Positions 1 through 6,624 are shown, counted from the first letter of the stretch. The stretch is 8,654 nt of DNA from Psychrobacter sp. (GCA_020024075.1 JAHHUJ010000082.1:1-8654); one strand, 5' to 3'. The notes: generated by a model not told the origin, from the letters alone. A program made the numbers and translations.

Positions 1-303
1 GTTGTAAATACCGCGCTTGGCACTGGTCTTGAAATGAGCCAGCATATTACCGCCATGCACGCCAGCATCGGTTCGACCTGCTGCCACAACCTCGATGGGC
101 TCATTGGCAATTTTGCTGAGCGTCTCTTCTACCACCTGCTGCACACACAGCACTTCTTGTTGTCGTTGCCAACCGCGATAATTTGCCCCATTAAATTCGA
201 TGCCAAGGGCATAGGTCTGTAAGGGATTAACAGCTTGGGTAGCTTGGGGAGGTAGAGTAGTAATGCTATTAGAAGTATCAGAAGCTTCGATATTAGAGGT
301 CAT
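1..303 (-). CDS. truA: tRNA pseudouridine(38-40) synthase TruA, 5' part only
   Basis: The 101 codons present are the N-terminal part of TruA, which isomerises uridines 38-40 in the anticodon arm of many tRNAs in the cytoplasm. The rest lies beyond the left edge. Residues 31-46 (YALGIEFNGANYRGWQ) match the usual family N-terminus, and AGRTDAGVHG at 75-84 is the hallmark active-site motif, making D79 the catalytic aspartate. TruA normally begins close to the 'ALGIEYDG' segment, so about 28 residues rich in Ser, Thr and Gln precede the conserved domain. There is no ATG, GTG or TTG between codon 1 and the domain, so ATG at 301-303 is the only start visible, although no good Shine-Dalgarno sequence precedes it. 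The asparaginase gene lies upstream on the same strand, 164 bp away. Identification is firm; the exact start is less so. Confidence 0.93.
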   Translation of the reverse strand, partial: MTSNIEASDTSNSITTLPPQATQAVNPLQTYALGIEFNGANYRGWQRQQEVLCVQQVVEETLSKIANEPIEVVAAGRTDAGVHGGNMLAHFKTSAKRGIYN

Positions 304-365
304 GAATTCAGCCAAAGTTGCGGTATTAATAGTGGTGATATTAATAATAGTAAGAGTTAATAAGC

Positions 366-450
366 AAGCCCTAAATGAGTCAGTGCTATACACTGAAGCT
401 CTTTTTATAAGGGCTTATTATAAGGGCTTATTATAAGGACTTATTGTCCT
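366..450. other. Nested inverted repeats in the ansA-truA spacer
   Basis: Three hairpin-capable elements overlap here. TCAGTG (380-385) pairs with CACTGA (391-396) around a 5-base loop. AAGCCCT (366-372) pairs with AGGGCTT (410-416), enclosing that hairpin. AGGAC (436-440) pairs with GTCCT (446-450) around a 5-base loop. In the minus-strand transcript running from the asparaginase gene toward truA none of them is followed by a clear U-run, so a terminator call is not supported. They may stabilise or process the intergenic RNA. Confidence 0.45.
407..445. repeat. Three tandem copies of a 13-bp unit
   Basis: The unit ATAAGGGCTTATT occurs at 407-419 and 420-432. A third copy with one change (ATAAGGACTTATT) is at 433-445. 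Each unit carries its own short inverted repeat (ATAAG/CTTAT around two bases). The array lies in the spacer between the asparaginase stop and the truA start. No function is known to me. It could be a replication-slippage product, a multi-site protein-binding region, or part of a structured intergenic transcript. Confidence 0.85.
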
Positions 451-467
451 AGAGTGTAATGGACTGC

Positions 468-1574
468 TTATAGCTTATTGACACTATAACTCCAGCGTTG
501 GCGACGACGGGCAGGGGTATCAAATGCTAGGTGTAGCCAAAGTAGTCGGGCATAGATTGCAGGCACAGTCAATCGGCCAGCAGATAGGACATGATGCTGG
601 TACTGCCAGCTGCCAGCAGCATAAGCTTCACTTACCCCGCCATAAGGACACTGGGTAGTACAAACCACGATATGACCGTGCTTATAAAGCTTATCTAAGC
701 TTCGAGCCAGCTGCTCACTAAAAGGGATATTACCGGCCCCAAAGCCCATAAGTAGGATGCCAGTAGGGGGCAGCTCAAGCAGCGCTGTCAATTGTGAGCT
801 TAACCATTCACCGCTATTAGGGACACAGTAGATAGTCGCAATGATGGCACTTTTGGCCTGAGTGGTGATTCTGGCTAGCTTTGCTTGTGAGTCTTCTATC
901 CAGTTTTTTCGGCGGGCTGCGGGTAGTGATGACACATAACTATTGGCAGGGTAGCCTGCACGAGCGTGGCCAGTGAAGGCCATTAAATCATGGCTGTGAA
1001 TTTTTTGTACAGTTTGTGCTGGCCAATATTCACCAGCGAAGGTCACAAACACGCCTGCTTCGCCGTGAGCGGCTAGGCCAATGGCTTCTAATAGATTGCC
1101 CCAAGCATCGCTATGCGGGTCTATGTTATAGTCGTGAATATCATTGGCATCAAATAAAGGACGCATGCTTGCCGTAAGTACTAATGACACGTCTGATCCG
1201 GCAAAGGCTTCTGCCAAAAATGAGCCTAAGTAGCTAAGGGTATCTGTGCCCGTTATTAGTACAAAATGACGATAGCCTTGAGCGTAGCGGTTTAAAATTA
1301 ACTGATAAAAGTGGCTGAAATCTGTAGGTGACAGTTGGCTGCTGTCTTTTACACAGCTGTTTGTTAGCACCTCTATATTGTTAGTGAGGTTTTGCTTGAC
1401 CTTGTCCATTAACAAGGGTAAGAAGGTCGCTGCTGGCAAGGCAGATAAAGGTTTGCCATAACTGCCGAAAGTGCCACCAGCATAGATAAGTTGTACTTTA
1501 TTAAAAGTAGCTTGATCAGAAGTAGCTTGATTAAGGGTGTGGCCAGCTGGCTTGTCTGTTTTATTTATTGTCAT
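468..1574 (-). CDS. ansA: L-asparaginase, cytoplasmic (type I-like)
   Basis: This 368-residue protein belongs to the asparaginase/glutaminase family, which hydrolyses L-asparagine to aspartate and ammonia. All expected active-site elements are visible: the first catalytic threonine in YAGGTFG (T35), a substrate-binding DSSQ (77-80), the second threonine-aspartate pair in TGTDTL (T110, D111), SMRPL (136-140), and a lysine in TVQKIH (K191) placed like the family's catalytic lysine. LMGFGAGNIP and TTQCPYGGV match the C-terminal domain. There is no signal peptide, which with the DSS motif favours a cytoplasmic type I enzyme; the type assignment is inference. About 25 residues precede the conserved core and contain a small internal repeat (QATSDQAT, from a repeated 11-base stretch at 1505-1536). 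The next methionine is M56, inside the domain, so ATG at 1572-1574 is kept although no clear Shine-Dalgarno sequence precedes it. Confidence 0.88.
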   Translation of the reverse strand: MTINKTDKPAGHTLNQATSDQATFNKVQLIYAGGTFGSYGKPLSALPAATFLPLLMDKVKQNLTNNIEVLTNSCVKDSSQLSPTDFSHFYQLILNRYAQGYRHFVLITGTDTLSYLGSFLAEAFAGSDVSLVLTASMRPLFDANDIHDYNIDPHSDAWGNLLEAIGLAAHGEAGVFVTFAGEYWPAQTVQKIHSHDLMAFTGHARAGYPANSYVSSLPAARRKNWIEDSQAKLARITTQAKSAIIATIYCVPNSGEWLSSQLTALLELPPTGILLMGFGAGNIPFSEQLARSLDKLYKHGHIVVCTTQCPYGGVSEAYAAGSWQYQHHVLSAGRLTVPAIYARLLWLHLAFDTPARRRQRWSYSVNKL

Positions 1575-1600
1575 AATAAAAGTCTACAAATGGCTTTGAG

Positions 1601-1630
1601 TGTTAGGTTTTTTAGCAAAGATACCTAACA
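1601..1630. promoter_or_regulatory. 8-bp inverted repeat upstream of ansA, possible operator
   Basis: TGTTAGGT (1601-1608) and ACCTAACA (1623-1630) are perfect inverted copies separated by 14 bases. The near copy begins 26 bp upstream of the asparaginase start. There is no T-run consistent with a terminator on either strand. It could be a dimeric regulator site controlling the asparaginase gene, or a 5'-leader hairpin in its mRNA. The symmetry is seen directly; the function is inferred. Confidence 0.45.
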
Positions 1631-1728
1631 ATAGGGCGTCTCGCTTTTATAACAAAGTAAACAGGGGATTACTAGTAAATTTTATAATTAGCTAAGCGTT
1701 GTTTGTCGATTGTGCCCCGTTGATTTGA

Positions 1729-1748
1729 CGGCAATGGTATAATTGCCG
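1729..1748 (+). promoter_or_regulatory. Extended -10 promoter of tgt inside a palindrome
   Basis: TGGTATAAT at 1735-1743 matches the extended -10 consensus (TGnTATAAT). No good -35 hexamer lies at the normal distance, which extended -10 promoters tolerate. The -10 box sits in the middle of a perfect inverted repeat, CGGCAAT (1729-1735) and ATTGCCG (1742-1748), around a 6-base centre. A start site near 1750 would give a leader of roughly 110 bases before the tgt ATG. The symmetry suggests a repressor site over the promoter, which is inference. Confidence 0.6.
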
Positions 1749-1858
1749 ATATTCATGCACATATATTCTAATAAGTGGTTTTTTGCTTATTTCAATGCTT
1801 ATTTTTGCACTTTTAGACAATCTCTTTCATTTTGAATCTATAACTCTGAGTTAATGCT

Positions 1859-3010
1859 ATGCAATTTACCCTACACAAAACTGCCGCGGGCGAATCACGG
1901 GCGCGCCGAGGCACCGTTAAGCTTGCCCATGGCGAGATTAGAACCCCAGCTTTTATGCCGGTTGGCACTTATGGCACGGTGAAAGGCATGTTGCCCCGTG
2001 ATATTGAAGATATTGGCGCCGATATCATCTTAGGCAATACTTTTCACTTATGGCTGCGTCCTGGTACTGAGGTGATTGATAAATTTGGTGGTTTGCATCA
2101 ATTTATGAACTGGAATAAGCCTATTTTGACCGATTCAGGCGGTTTCCAAGTGTTTAGTCTAGGTGCGATGCGCAAAATTACTGAAGAGGGCGTGGCCTTT
2201 AAGTCGCCTATTGATGGTGCCAAAGTTTTTTTATCGCCTGAGAAATCAATGCAAATTCAGTATTCTTTAAACTCAGACATCGTGATGCAGTTTGATGAAT
2301 GTACGCCGTACCCAGCCACTTATTCTGAAGCACAAAAGTCGCTTGAGCTATCACTACGTTGGGGTCAGCGCTGCGTTGATGAGCATAATAAATTAGGCAA
2401 TACCAACGCCTTATTTGGCATTGTGCAGGGCAGTATGTATACAGACTTACGCCGTCAATCGATGCAAGGCCTGTTAGAGATTGGCTTTGATGGTTATGCC
2501 ATTGGTGGACTGTCAGTGGGTGAGCCTAAAGAAGAGATGATTAGTGTCTTAAATTATATGCCTAATCTGATGCCGGCAGATAAGCCACGCTATCTAATGG
2601 GCGTGGGCAAGCCTGAAGATATCTTGGAGGCGGTGCGCCGCGGTGTGGATATGTTTGACTGCGTGATGCCAACTCGTAACGCCCGTAATGGTCATTACTT
2701 CGTGACTGGCAATGAAGAAAACCAAGGTATTGTGCGTATTCGTAACAGTCAATATCGTGAAGATATGGGGCCACTAGATCCAGAATGTGATTGCTACTGC
2801 TGTCAAAACTTCACTCGTGCTTATTTGTATCATCTGAACAAATGTAAAGAGATGCTGGGTGCACAGTTAGCAACCATTCATAACCTGCGTTATTATCAGC
2901 GTCTAATGCAGGGCATTCGTGATGCCATTGATAACGATACTTTTGATGAGTTTGTGGCTGATTTTTATCATAAGCGTGGTCAGGATGTGCCACCTTTAGA
3001 GCTTGAATAA
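1859..3010 (+). CDS. tgt: Queuine/preQ1 tRNA-guanine transglycosylase
   Basis: Tgt swaps guanine-34 of tRNAs with GUN anticodons (Asp, Asn, His, Tyr) for preQ1, the first tRNA-level step of queuosine synthesis. The product is 383 residues against 375 in E. coli. Visible landmarks are TDSGGFQVFSL with D92 (substrate-recognition/acid-base aspartate), GGLSVGEP (216-223), FDCVMPTRNARNG with the nucleophile D267, and the zinc site C310, C312, C315 and H341, spaced as in the family. The N-terminus MQFTLHKTA starts where the family normally starts. A weak GAG lies 8 bases upstream of the ATG; another ATG 5 bases upstream is out of frame. A strong terminator follows. The next step enzyme, queA, is about 2.4 kb away on the opposite strand, and no yajC-secDF genes follow, unlike the common gammaproteobacterial arrangement. 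Confidence 0.97.
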   Translation: MQFTLHKTAAGESRARRGTVKLAHGEIRTPAFMPVGTYGTVKGMLPRDIEDIGADIILGNTFHLWLRPGTEVIDKFGGLHQFMNWNKPILTDSGGFQVFSLGAMRKITEEGVAFKSPIDGAKVFLSPEKSMQIQYSLNSDIVMQFDECTPYPATYSEAQKSLELSLRWGQRCVDEHNKLGNTNALFGIVQGSMYTDLRRQSMQGLLEIGFDGYAIGGLSVGEPKEEMISVLNYMPNLMPADKPRYLMGVGKPEDILEAVRRGVDMFDCVMPTRNARNGHYFVTGNEENQGIVRIRNSQYREDMGPLDPECDCYCCQNFTRAYLYHLNKCKEMLGAQLATIHNLRYYQRLMQGIRDAIDNDTFDEFVADFYHKRGQDVPPLELE

Positions 3011-3031
3011 TGAGATAACAAGATGGCTGTT

Positions 3032-3080
3032 GCACAAAAAAGCGGAGTGGTTGTCTCTGCTTTTTTGTGCTTATTTTTTG
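3032..3080 (+). terminator. Rho-independent terminator after tgt
   Basis: Bases 3032-3047 pair with 3055-3070 to form a 16-bp stem (one G-U wobble) around a 7-base loop. The T-rich tract TTATTTTTT follows directly. It begins 21 bases after the tgt stop codon and separates tgt from the downstream exported-protein gene. The A/T runs are within the stem itself, so it may also work in reverse. Confidence 0.85.
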
Positions 3081-3112
3081 CTAAAAATCTCATATACCCA
3101 AACCAAGTATTC

Positions 3113-3152
3113 ATTGATATATCAGAGCGACCAAGCTAAATTGATATACAAT
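3113..3152 (+). promoter_or_regulatory. Probable promoter/operator of the catalase-like gene
   Basis: ATTGATATA occurs twice, at 3113-3121 and 3140-3148. The first copy overlaps the perfect palindrome TGATATATCA (3115-3124); the second is part of ATTG-ATATA-CAAT (3140-3152). TGATATACA at 3142-3150 resembles an extended -10 box. Alternatively TTGATA (3114-3119) and TAAATT (3137-3142) are 17 bases apart. Either choice would start transcription upstream of the ATG at 3187. Which is used cannot be decided by eye. Confidence 0.4.
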
Positions 3153-3186
3153 GAGTGCCGTAGTAGATCTATATAAGGACATAACC

Positions 3187-4239
3187 ATGATCTGTTCAAG
3201 CCGCCTCCAAGTAACATCAGCAAGTCTTTTTTCTCAAATCATTCTGCTGTCATTGTTTACCTTTATATCTCTACTCAGTGTGCAGCAAGCTTCTGCTAGC
3301 TCGTACCAACAAGTCTATGATGTGGTGTTTAACAAGGCATTGCAGCCTAAGATTACAGCGGATAGCATTGACTCTGAGATTCAGCAAGAGCTGGCTGTGT
3401 ATCAAGCAGGGCAGCTTCCTGCCTACAAGGTTACCTCACGTCAGTTCACTCAAAAGGTAAGAGAGAGGTTGGCAACCCGTTCTGAGCAAACCCTCAATGA
3501 TGAAGCCGACTATTACGACAGATTAGATAAACTGGTGCACAGTAATGGTATCTGTATGGCCGGTAGTTGGCAGATAACTAAAGCGGGAAAAAATAGTAAA
3601 GGTCAATCTTATAGTGGAATGTTTGCAAAAGATGCCCAGTCCTTGTTTATTGGGCGCTTATCTGTGGCCTTGTCTGACACCAAACAAGGCGAGTACCAAG
3701 CCTTTGGGATGGCTGGCAAGATATTTGGCACTGACAATCCTAAGCAAAACGTCACTACTGAGAACTTCTTCGTCGCCGATGTGTTGGCCGGCGCACAGAG
3801 AGACAGCGTGTTCGTGGCACCCATGACCAATAAGCCCAAAGTAGGATTTCGCTTTAGTTTGCTAAGCTTGGGATTAAAGGTGGGCCCGATATTTGCTAAG
3901 GCCGATAAAGATGCGGGTATGCGGCCGGTGACAGGTATTGCGCAGATGGGTGTGACTGCTGATGCCAATGTAGTCTCGCCAAAATACATGATGCTGTCTC
4001 CGATTAAGCCAGCAGGTTATCAGCCCAGTTCTGGTATCGATTTTCGTCAGGAATTTATGTTGAAGCCCGAAGAGACTGTAAAAGGGATGACAAGGGATTT
4101 TGAAATATATGTCTCGGATACAGCCACTAAGCCAGAAGATTCAGGTTGGCAGCATATTGGTTATATTAAAGCTGATAAAACAGCGGTGTCTTATGGTTGT
4201 GATCGTCAATTACATTTTAGGCATCCACAAGTTGATTAA
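3187..4239 (+). CDS. Exported catalase-like (putative heme-binding) protein
   Basis: The product has 350 residues, starting with a signal peptide: hydrophobic segment about 15-31 and a probable signal peptidase I site after ASA (35-37). The body resembles the small catalase-like proteins that I recall as the y4iL-like group of the catalase superfamily. KLVHSNGIC (115-123) would carry the distal histidine (H118), IGRLSV (155-160) matches the catalase 'VRFSTV' strand with R157, and FGMAGKIF and TENFFVADV follow in catalase order. The C-terminus (GWQHIGYI, CDRQLHFRHP) seems typical of this subgroup. I do not see the classical proximal tyrosine motif (RxFxYxD), so hydrogen peroxide breakdown is not assured. 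ATG at 3187 is chosen because AAGGA (3175-3179) lies 7 bases upstream. An in-frame ATG at 3151 has no such site and would put 12 residues before the signal peptide. The gene runs convergently into its neighbour, 21 bp apart, with no visible terminator. Confidence 0.7.
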   Translation: MICSSRLQVTSASLFSQIILLSLFTFISLLSVQQASASSYQQVYDVVFNKALQPKITADSIDSEIQQELAVYQAGQLPAYKVTSRQFTQKVRERLATRSEQTLNDEADYYDRLDKLVHSNGICMAGSWQITKAGKNSKGQSYSGMFAKDAQSLFIGRLSVALSDTKQGEYQAFGMAGKIFGTDNPKQNVTTENFFVADVLAGAQRDSVFVAPMTNKPKVGFRFSLLSLGLKVGPIFAKADKDAGMRPVTGIAQMGVTADANVVSPKYMMLSPIKPAGYQPSSGIDFRQEFMLKPEETVKGMTRDFEIYVSDTATKPEDSGWQHIGYIKADKTAVSYGCDRQLHFRHPQVD

Positions 4240-4260
4240 AGCGAGTTTTGAGTATAATTA

Positions 4261-4755
4261 TTAAGGCGTAAATAGGACCTTGTATAAATCTTCGAGTCGA
4301 CTGTAAGGAATAAAATCTCCTTTATTAATAACACGAATATTTGGTCGCTCTGATTTATAGCCACTGGCATTACCTTTTGTATGTCGAGCTGTTTTAAGAT
4401 TATTAATATCTGGTAAGGGAGTATTGGCTATAGAACCGAAGTAATAAAACGAGTGAAAATCTAAGGTTACCTCATCAAATAATATCCAAATCATACAGCC
4501 TGAGGGTTTTTCTAGTAACCTTGTATGGATAGTTTGCCTAGATGTTTTGCCACCTAGCTTAGAAGCTTTTAGCTGAATATGCCGAATGATATTGTTATCT
4601 TCAAGAACAATATCATAGCCAGCATTATCAACTTCAGGTTTAAGCACTTCTAATGAGCAATGGCCACTTTTCCATGAAAGCTTCAGCATTTCACTAATGA
4701 ATAAATGCTCAATTAATTTCTCTCGAAAGCTTGAGTGGATAAAGTGCTTACTCAT
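4261..4755 (-). CDS. Small conserved protein with PD-(D/E)XK-like motif
   Basis: Function not known to me. The 164-residue product has no signal peptide or membrane segment. EVDNAGYDIVLED (41-53) followed by RHIQLKAS (58-65) has the spacing of a PD-(D/E)XK nuclease core: D48 on one strand and Q61-x-K63 on the next, with E16 or E22 in the preceding helix as a possible extra ligand. KPSGCMIWILF (83-93) looks like a core strand, and ARHTKGNASGYKSERPNIRV (123-142) is a conserved-looking basic stretch. This resembles restriction-endonuclease-like hypothetical proteins, but nuclease activity is inference. An AGAG sits 7 bases before the ATG. By hand count GC is about 35% over 4261-4740, clearly lower than the flanking genes, which suggests later acquisition. 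It lies between a convergent gene and the msrC terminator, so it is probably transcribed alone. Confidence 0.72.
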   Translation of the reverse strand: MSKHFIHSSFREKLIEHLFISEMLKLSWKSGHCSLEVLKPEVDNAGYDIVLEDNNIIRHIQLKASKLGGKTSRQTIHTRLLEKPSGCMIWILFDEVTLDFHSFYYFGSIANTPLPDINNLKTARHTKGNASGYKSERPNIRVINKGDFIPYSRLEDLYKVLFTP

Positions 4756-4805
4756 GTTGTCACTCTATTAATTTGTCTTGAATTATTTCTGTAGCTACTT
4801 ATTGT

Positions 4806-4830
4806 AAAAAGATAACTATTTAAAGCTATC
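4806..4830 (-). terminator. Rho-independent terminator of msrC, overlapping its stop codon
   Basis: On the minus strand GATAGCT (bases 4830-4824) pairs with AGTTATC (4817-4811) with one G-U wobble around a 6-base loop. It is followed by TTTTT (4810-4806). The stem takes in the msrC stop codon at 4826-4828. The hairpin is enclosed by a wider inverted repeat, AGCTACTTA (4793-4801) and TAAGTAGCT (4831-4839), which could form an alternative, longer structure. The stem is AT-rich and therefore weak. Confidence 0.6.
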
Positions 4831-5308
4831 TAAGTAGCTCAACCAACTGCTGAAGATACTCGGCATCAACCTCATCAAAAGTCGCTAATTGATCAGAGTC
4901 AATATCCAATACAGCGATAATCTCACCAGCTTTATCTCTCACTGGCACCACAATCTCCGACTGTGATAATGACGAGCAAGCAATGTGGTTGGGGTGTGCA
5001 TTGACATCATCGACAATTTGGGTTTTACCCGTTGCCCAAACCTCACCACATACACCTTTGCCATGATTGATACGAGTGCAAGCCAGTGGGCCTTGAAATG
5101 GGGCTAAGACCAGCTGGTTGGACTCAGTATCGACCCGATAAAATCCAATCCAAAACCAATTAAAGCTGTCTTTTAACAGCGCCGTGAGGTTGGCCATATT
5201 GGCGATTAAGTCACTCTCACTGCTTACAATGGCTTCTGCTTGCTTCAGTAGTAGCTCGTATTTTTCAGCTTTATCAGCGCTGGGGTTAACGGGGGTAATG
5301 GCTTGCAT
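4826..5308 (-). CDS. msrC: Free methionine-(R)-sulfoxide reductase (GAF fold)
   Basis: MsrC (fRMsr, YebR in E. coli) reduces free L-methionine-(R)-sulfoxide in the cytoplasm, recycling oxidised methionine through thiol chemistry. The 160-residue product is of normal family length and is a single GAF domain. The three redox cysteines are present: C77 in GPLACTRI, C87 in GKGVCGEV and C111 in HIACSSLS. Each is exactly seven residues earlier than E. coli C84, C94 and C118. NWFWIGFYRVD (50-60) and SEIVVPVRD with LDIDSD (134-139) are further family signatures. The start at 5306-5308 has a weak GAG about 8 bases upstream. queA lies 62 bp upstream on the same strand with no visible terminator between, so read-through from queA is likely. 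Its own terminator overlaps the stop codon. Confidence 0.95.
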   Translation of the reverse strand: MQAITPVNPSADKAEKYELLLKQAEAIVSSESDLIANMANLTALLKDSFNWFWIGFYRVDTESNQLVLAPFQGPLACTRINHGKGVCGEVWATGKTQIVDDVNAHPNHIACSSLSQSEIVVPVRDKAGEIIAVLDIDSDQLATFDEVDAEYLQQLVELLR

Positions 5309-5370
5309 AGGGTTTTCTCAGCTATCTATTTAGAATATTTGGATAAAACTTCTTAATAAAGGTAAGAGGG

Positions 5371-6555
5371 TTATGACTCGTTGTGATCAAGGAGCATGGC
5401 ATCACCATAGCTAAAGAAGCGATATTTTTGTTCAATGGCATGTTGATAAGCCTGCTCAATGTTTGCCTTACCGGCGAAGGCAGAGACTAGCATTAATAGA
5501 GTGGATTTTGGCAAATGAAAGTTGGTCAGTAGCTTATCGATTACGCCAAACTTAAAGCCTGGGTAGATAAAGATATCGGTATCGCCTGACCAAGCAGAAA
5601 CCTCTCCTTTGTCATTGGCCGTCTTTTGATAAGCGGTCTCAAGCACACGGGTTACAGTGGTACCAATGGCAATCACTTTATTGCCATTCTTATGGGTCTG
5701 ATTAATCAGATCGGCAGTGGCTTGTGGTAAGTTGGCATATTCGCTGTGCATGGTGTGATTGAGCAAATTATCAGTCTTCACAGGGGCAAAAGTACCGGCG
5801 CCTACGTGCAAGGTCACATAGGCGGTGTTAATGCCTTTATTTGCTAATTGTTGTAATACTTTATCATCAAAGTGTAGGCTGGCTGTCGGAGCAGCCACGC
5901 TGGCAAGTTTGGCAGGATCATGAAATACGGTTTGATAACGTACATTATCGGTCTCATCGGCATGACGCTCAAAATAGGGTGGGATCGGTAATTCACCATA
6001 CTGCTCTAAGTCTGGCAGAATAGGGTTTTTGAAGCTTAGAATAAAGAGGTTTTCATGACGGCCAATCATGACGCACTGCATATTGCCATCCGCTAATAAC
6101 AGTGTCTGTCCAAGCTTTGGTGCCTTGCTGGCACGCACATGGCATAGTGCGACATGGTCATAGATATCACCGTCGGCTTCGGTAAAGGCAGTATCATCAG
6201 TCAGACGCTCGACTAAGACTTCCACTTTACCACCGGTGTCTTTTTGTCCAAACAAGCGGGCTTTCATTACCTTGGTGTCGTTAAATACAATCAAATCGCC
6301 TGCTTCTAAAAGCTCAGGCAGCTCTGCAAACTGTTTGTCTTGAACCTTAGTTATACCATCCTGTTGAGCAGGCAGATACATCAAGCGTGAAGCACTGCGC
6401 TCAGCCAGTGGATAACGGGCGATATACTCATCGGGCAGCTCATAATCGTAGTCAGCCACACTTAAATAGCTGCTTTGATAGCCTTCGGTATGGGCATTGT
6501 CACTAGTTGGGTTATTTGAGTTATCGCGTTGGGTTTGAGAGGTAGGCTGAGTCAT
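5371..6555 (-). CDS. queA: S-adenosylmethionine:tRNA ribosyltransferase-isomerase
   Basis: QueA transfers and rearranges the ribosyl group of S-adenosylmethionine onto preQ1-34 in tRNA to give epoxyqueuosine, the step after Tgt. The product is 394 residues against about 356 in E. coli. Landmarks include DYDYELPDEYIARYPL (35-50), FNDTKVMKARL, SVAAPTASLHF, VGAGTFAPVKTD and HTMHSEY in the middle, and TNFHLPKSTLLMLVSAF with YRFFSYGDAMLL at the C-terminus. About 32 residues rich in Asn, Gln, Ser and Thr precede the usual N-terminus. An in-frame GTG (V33) right at the family start lacks a ribosome-binding site, so ATG at 6553-6555 is retained, with only a weak GAAAGA upstream. Followed by msrC, probably as an operon. 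Confidence 0.96.
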   Translation of the reverse strand: MTQPTSQTQRDNSNNPTSDNAHTEGYQSSYLSVADYDYELPDEYIARYPLAERSASRLMYLPAQQDGITKVQDKQFAELPELLEAGDLIVFNDTKVMKARLFGQKDTGGKVEVLVERLTDDTAFTEADGDIYDHVALCHVRASKAPKLGQTLLLADGNMQCVMIGRHENLFILSFKNPILPDLEQYGELPIPPYFERHADETDNVRYQTVFHDPAKLASVAAPTASLHFDDKVLQQLANKGINTAYVTLHVGAGTFAPVKTDNLLNHTMHSEYANLPQATADLINQTHKNGNKVIAIGTTVTRVLETAYQKTANDKGEVSAWSGDTDIFIYPGFKFGVIDKLLTNFHLPKSTLLMLVSAFAGKANIEQAYQHAIEQKYRFFSYGDAMLLDHNES

Positions 6556-6624
6556 AAGAGGTCTTTCATCGTTTCAAAATAAGAAAAGGGTTTGCTATAG
6601 CCAAGGCTGTCAGCAATGGGGAGT

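Noticed and set aside
34..222. Plus-strand reading frame of 62 codons
   Set aside because: It is antisense to truA, whose hallmark AGRTDAGVHG motif is on the minus strand; no ribosome-binding site or family resemblance.
380..406. Possible plus-strand terminator (6-bp stem, then T-run at 402-406)
   Set aside because: No plus-strand gene precedes it in the window, five bases separate the stem from the T-run, and the flanking genes are on the minus strand.
1725..1743. TTGACG with TATAAT as a standard -35/-10 pair for tgt
   Set aside because: The boxes are only 7 bases apart, far short of 16-18; the extended -10 reading is better.
3609..3989. Minus-strand 126-codon frame
   Set aside because: Entirely inside the catalase-like gene on the other strand, with no recognisable motif or start signal.
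4240..4260. Shared terminator between the convergent catalase-like and nuclease-like genes
   Set aside because: The 21-base gap has no inverted repeat or T-run; the transcripts probably overlap.
3011..6555. The catalase-like, nuclease-like and msrC genes as a defence or mobile island
   Set aside because: No integrase, transposase, terminal repeats or tRNA target is visible; the genes differ in strand and transcription unit, and only one is AT-rich.
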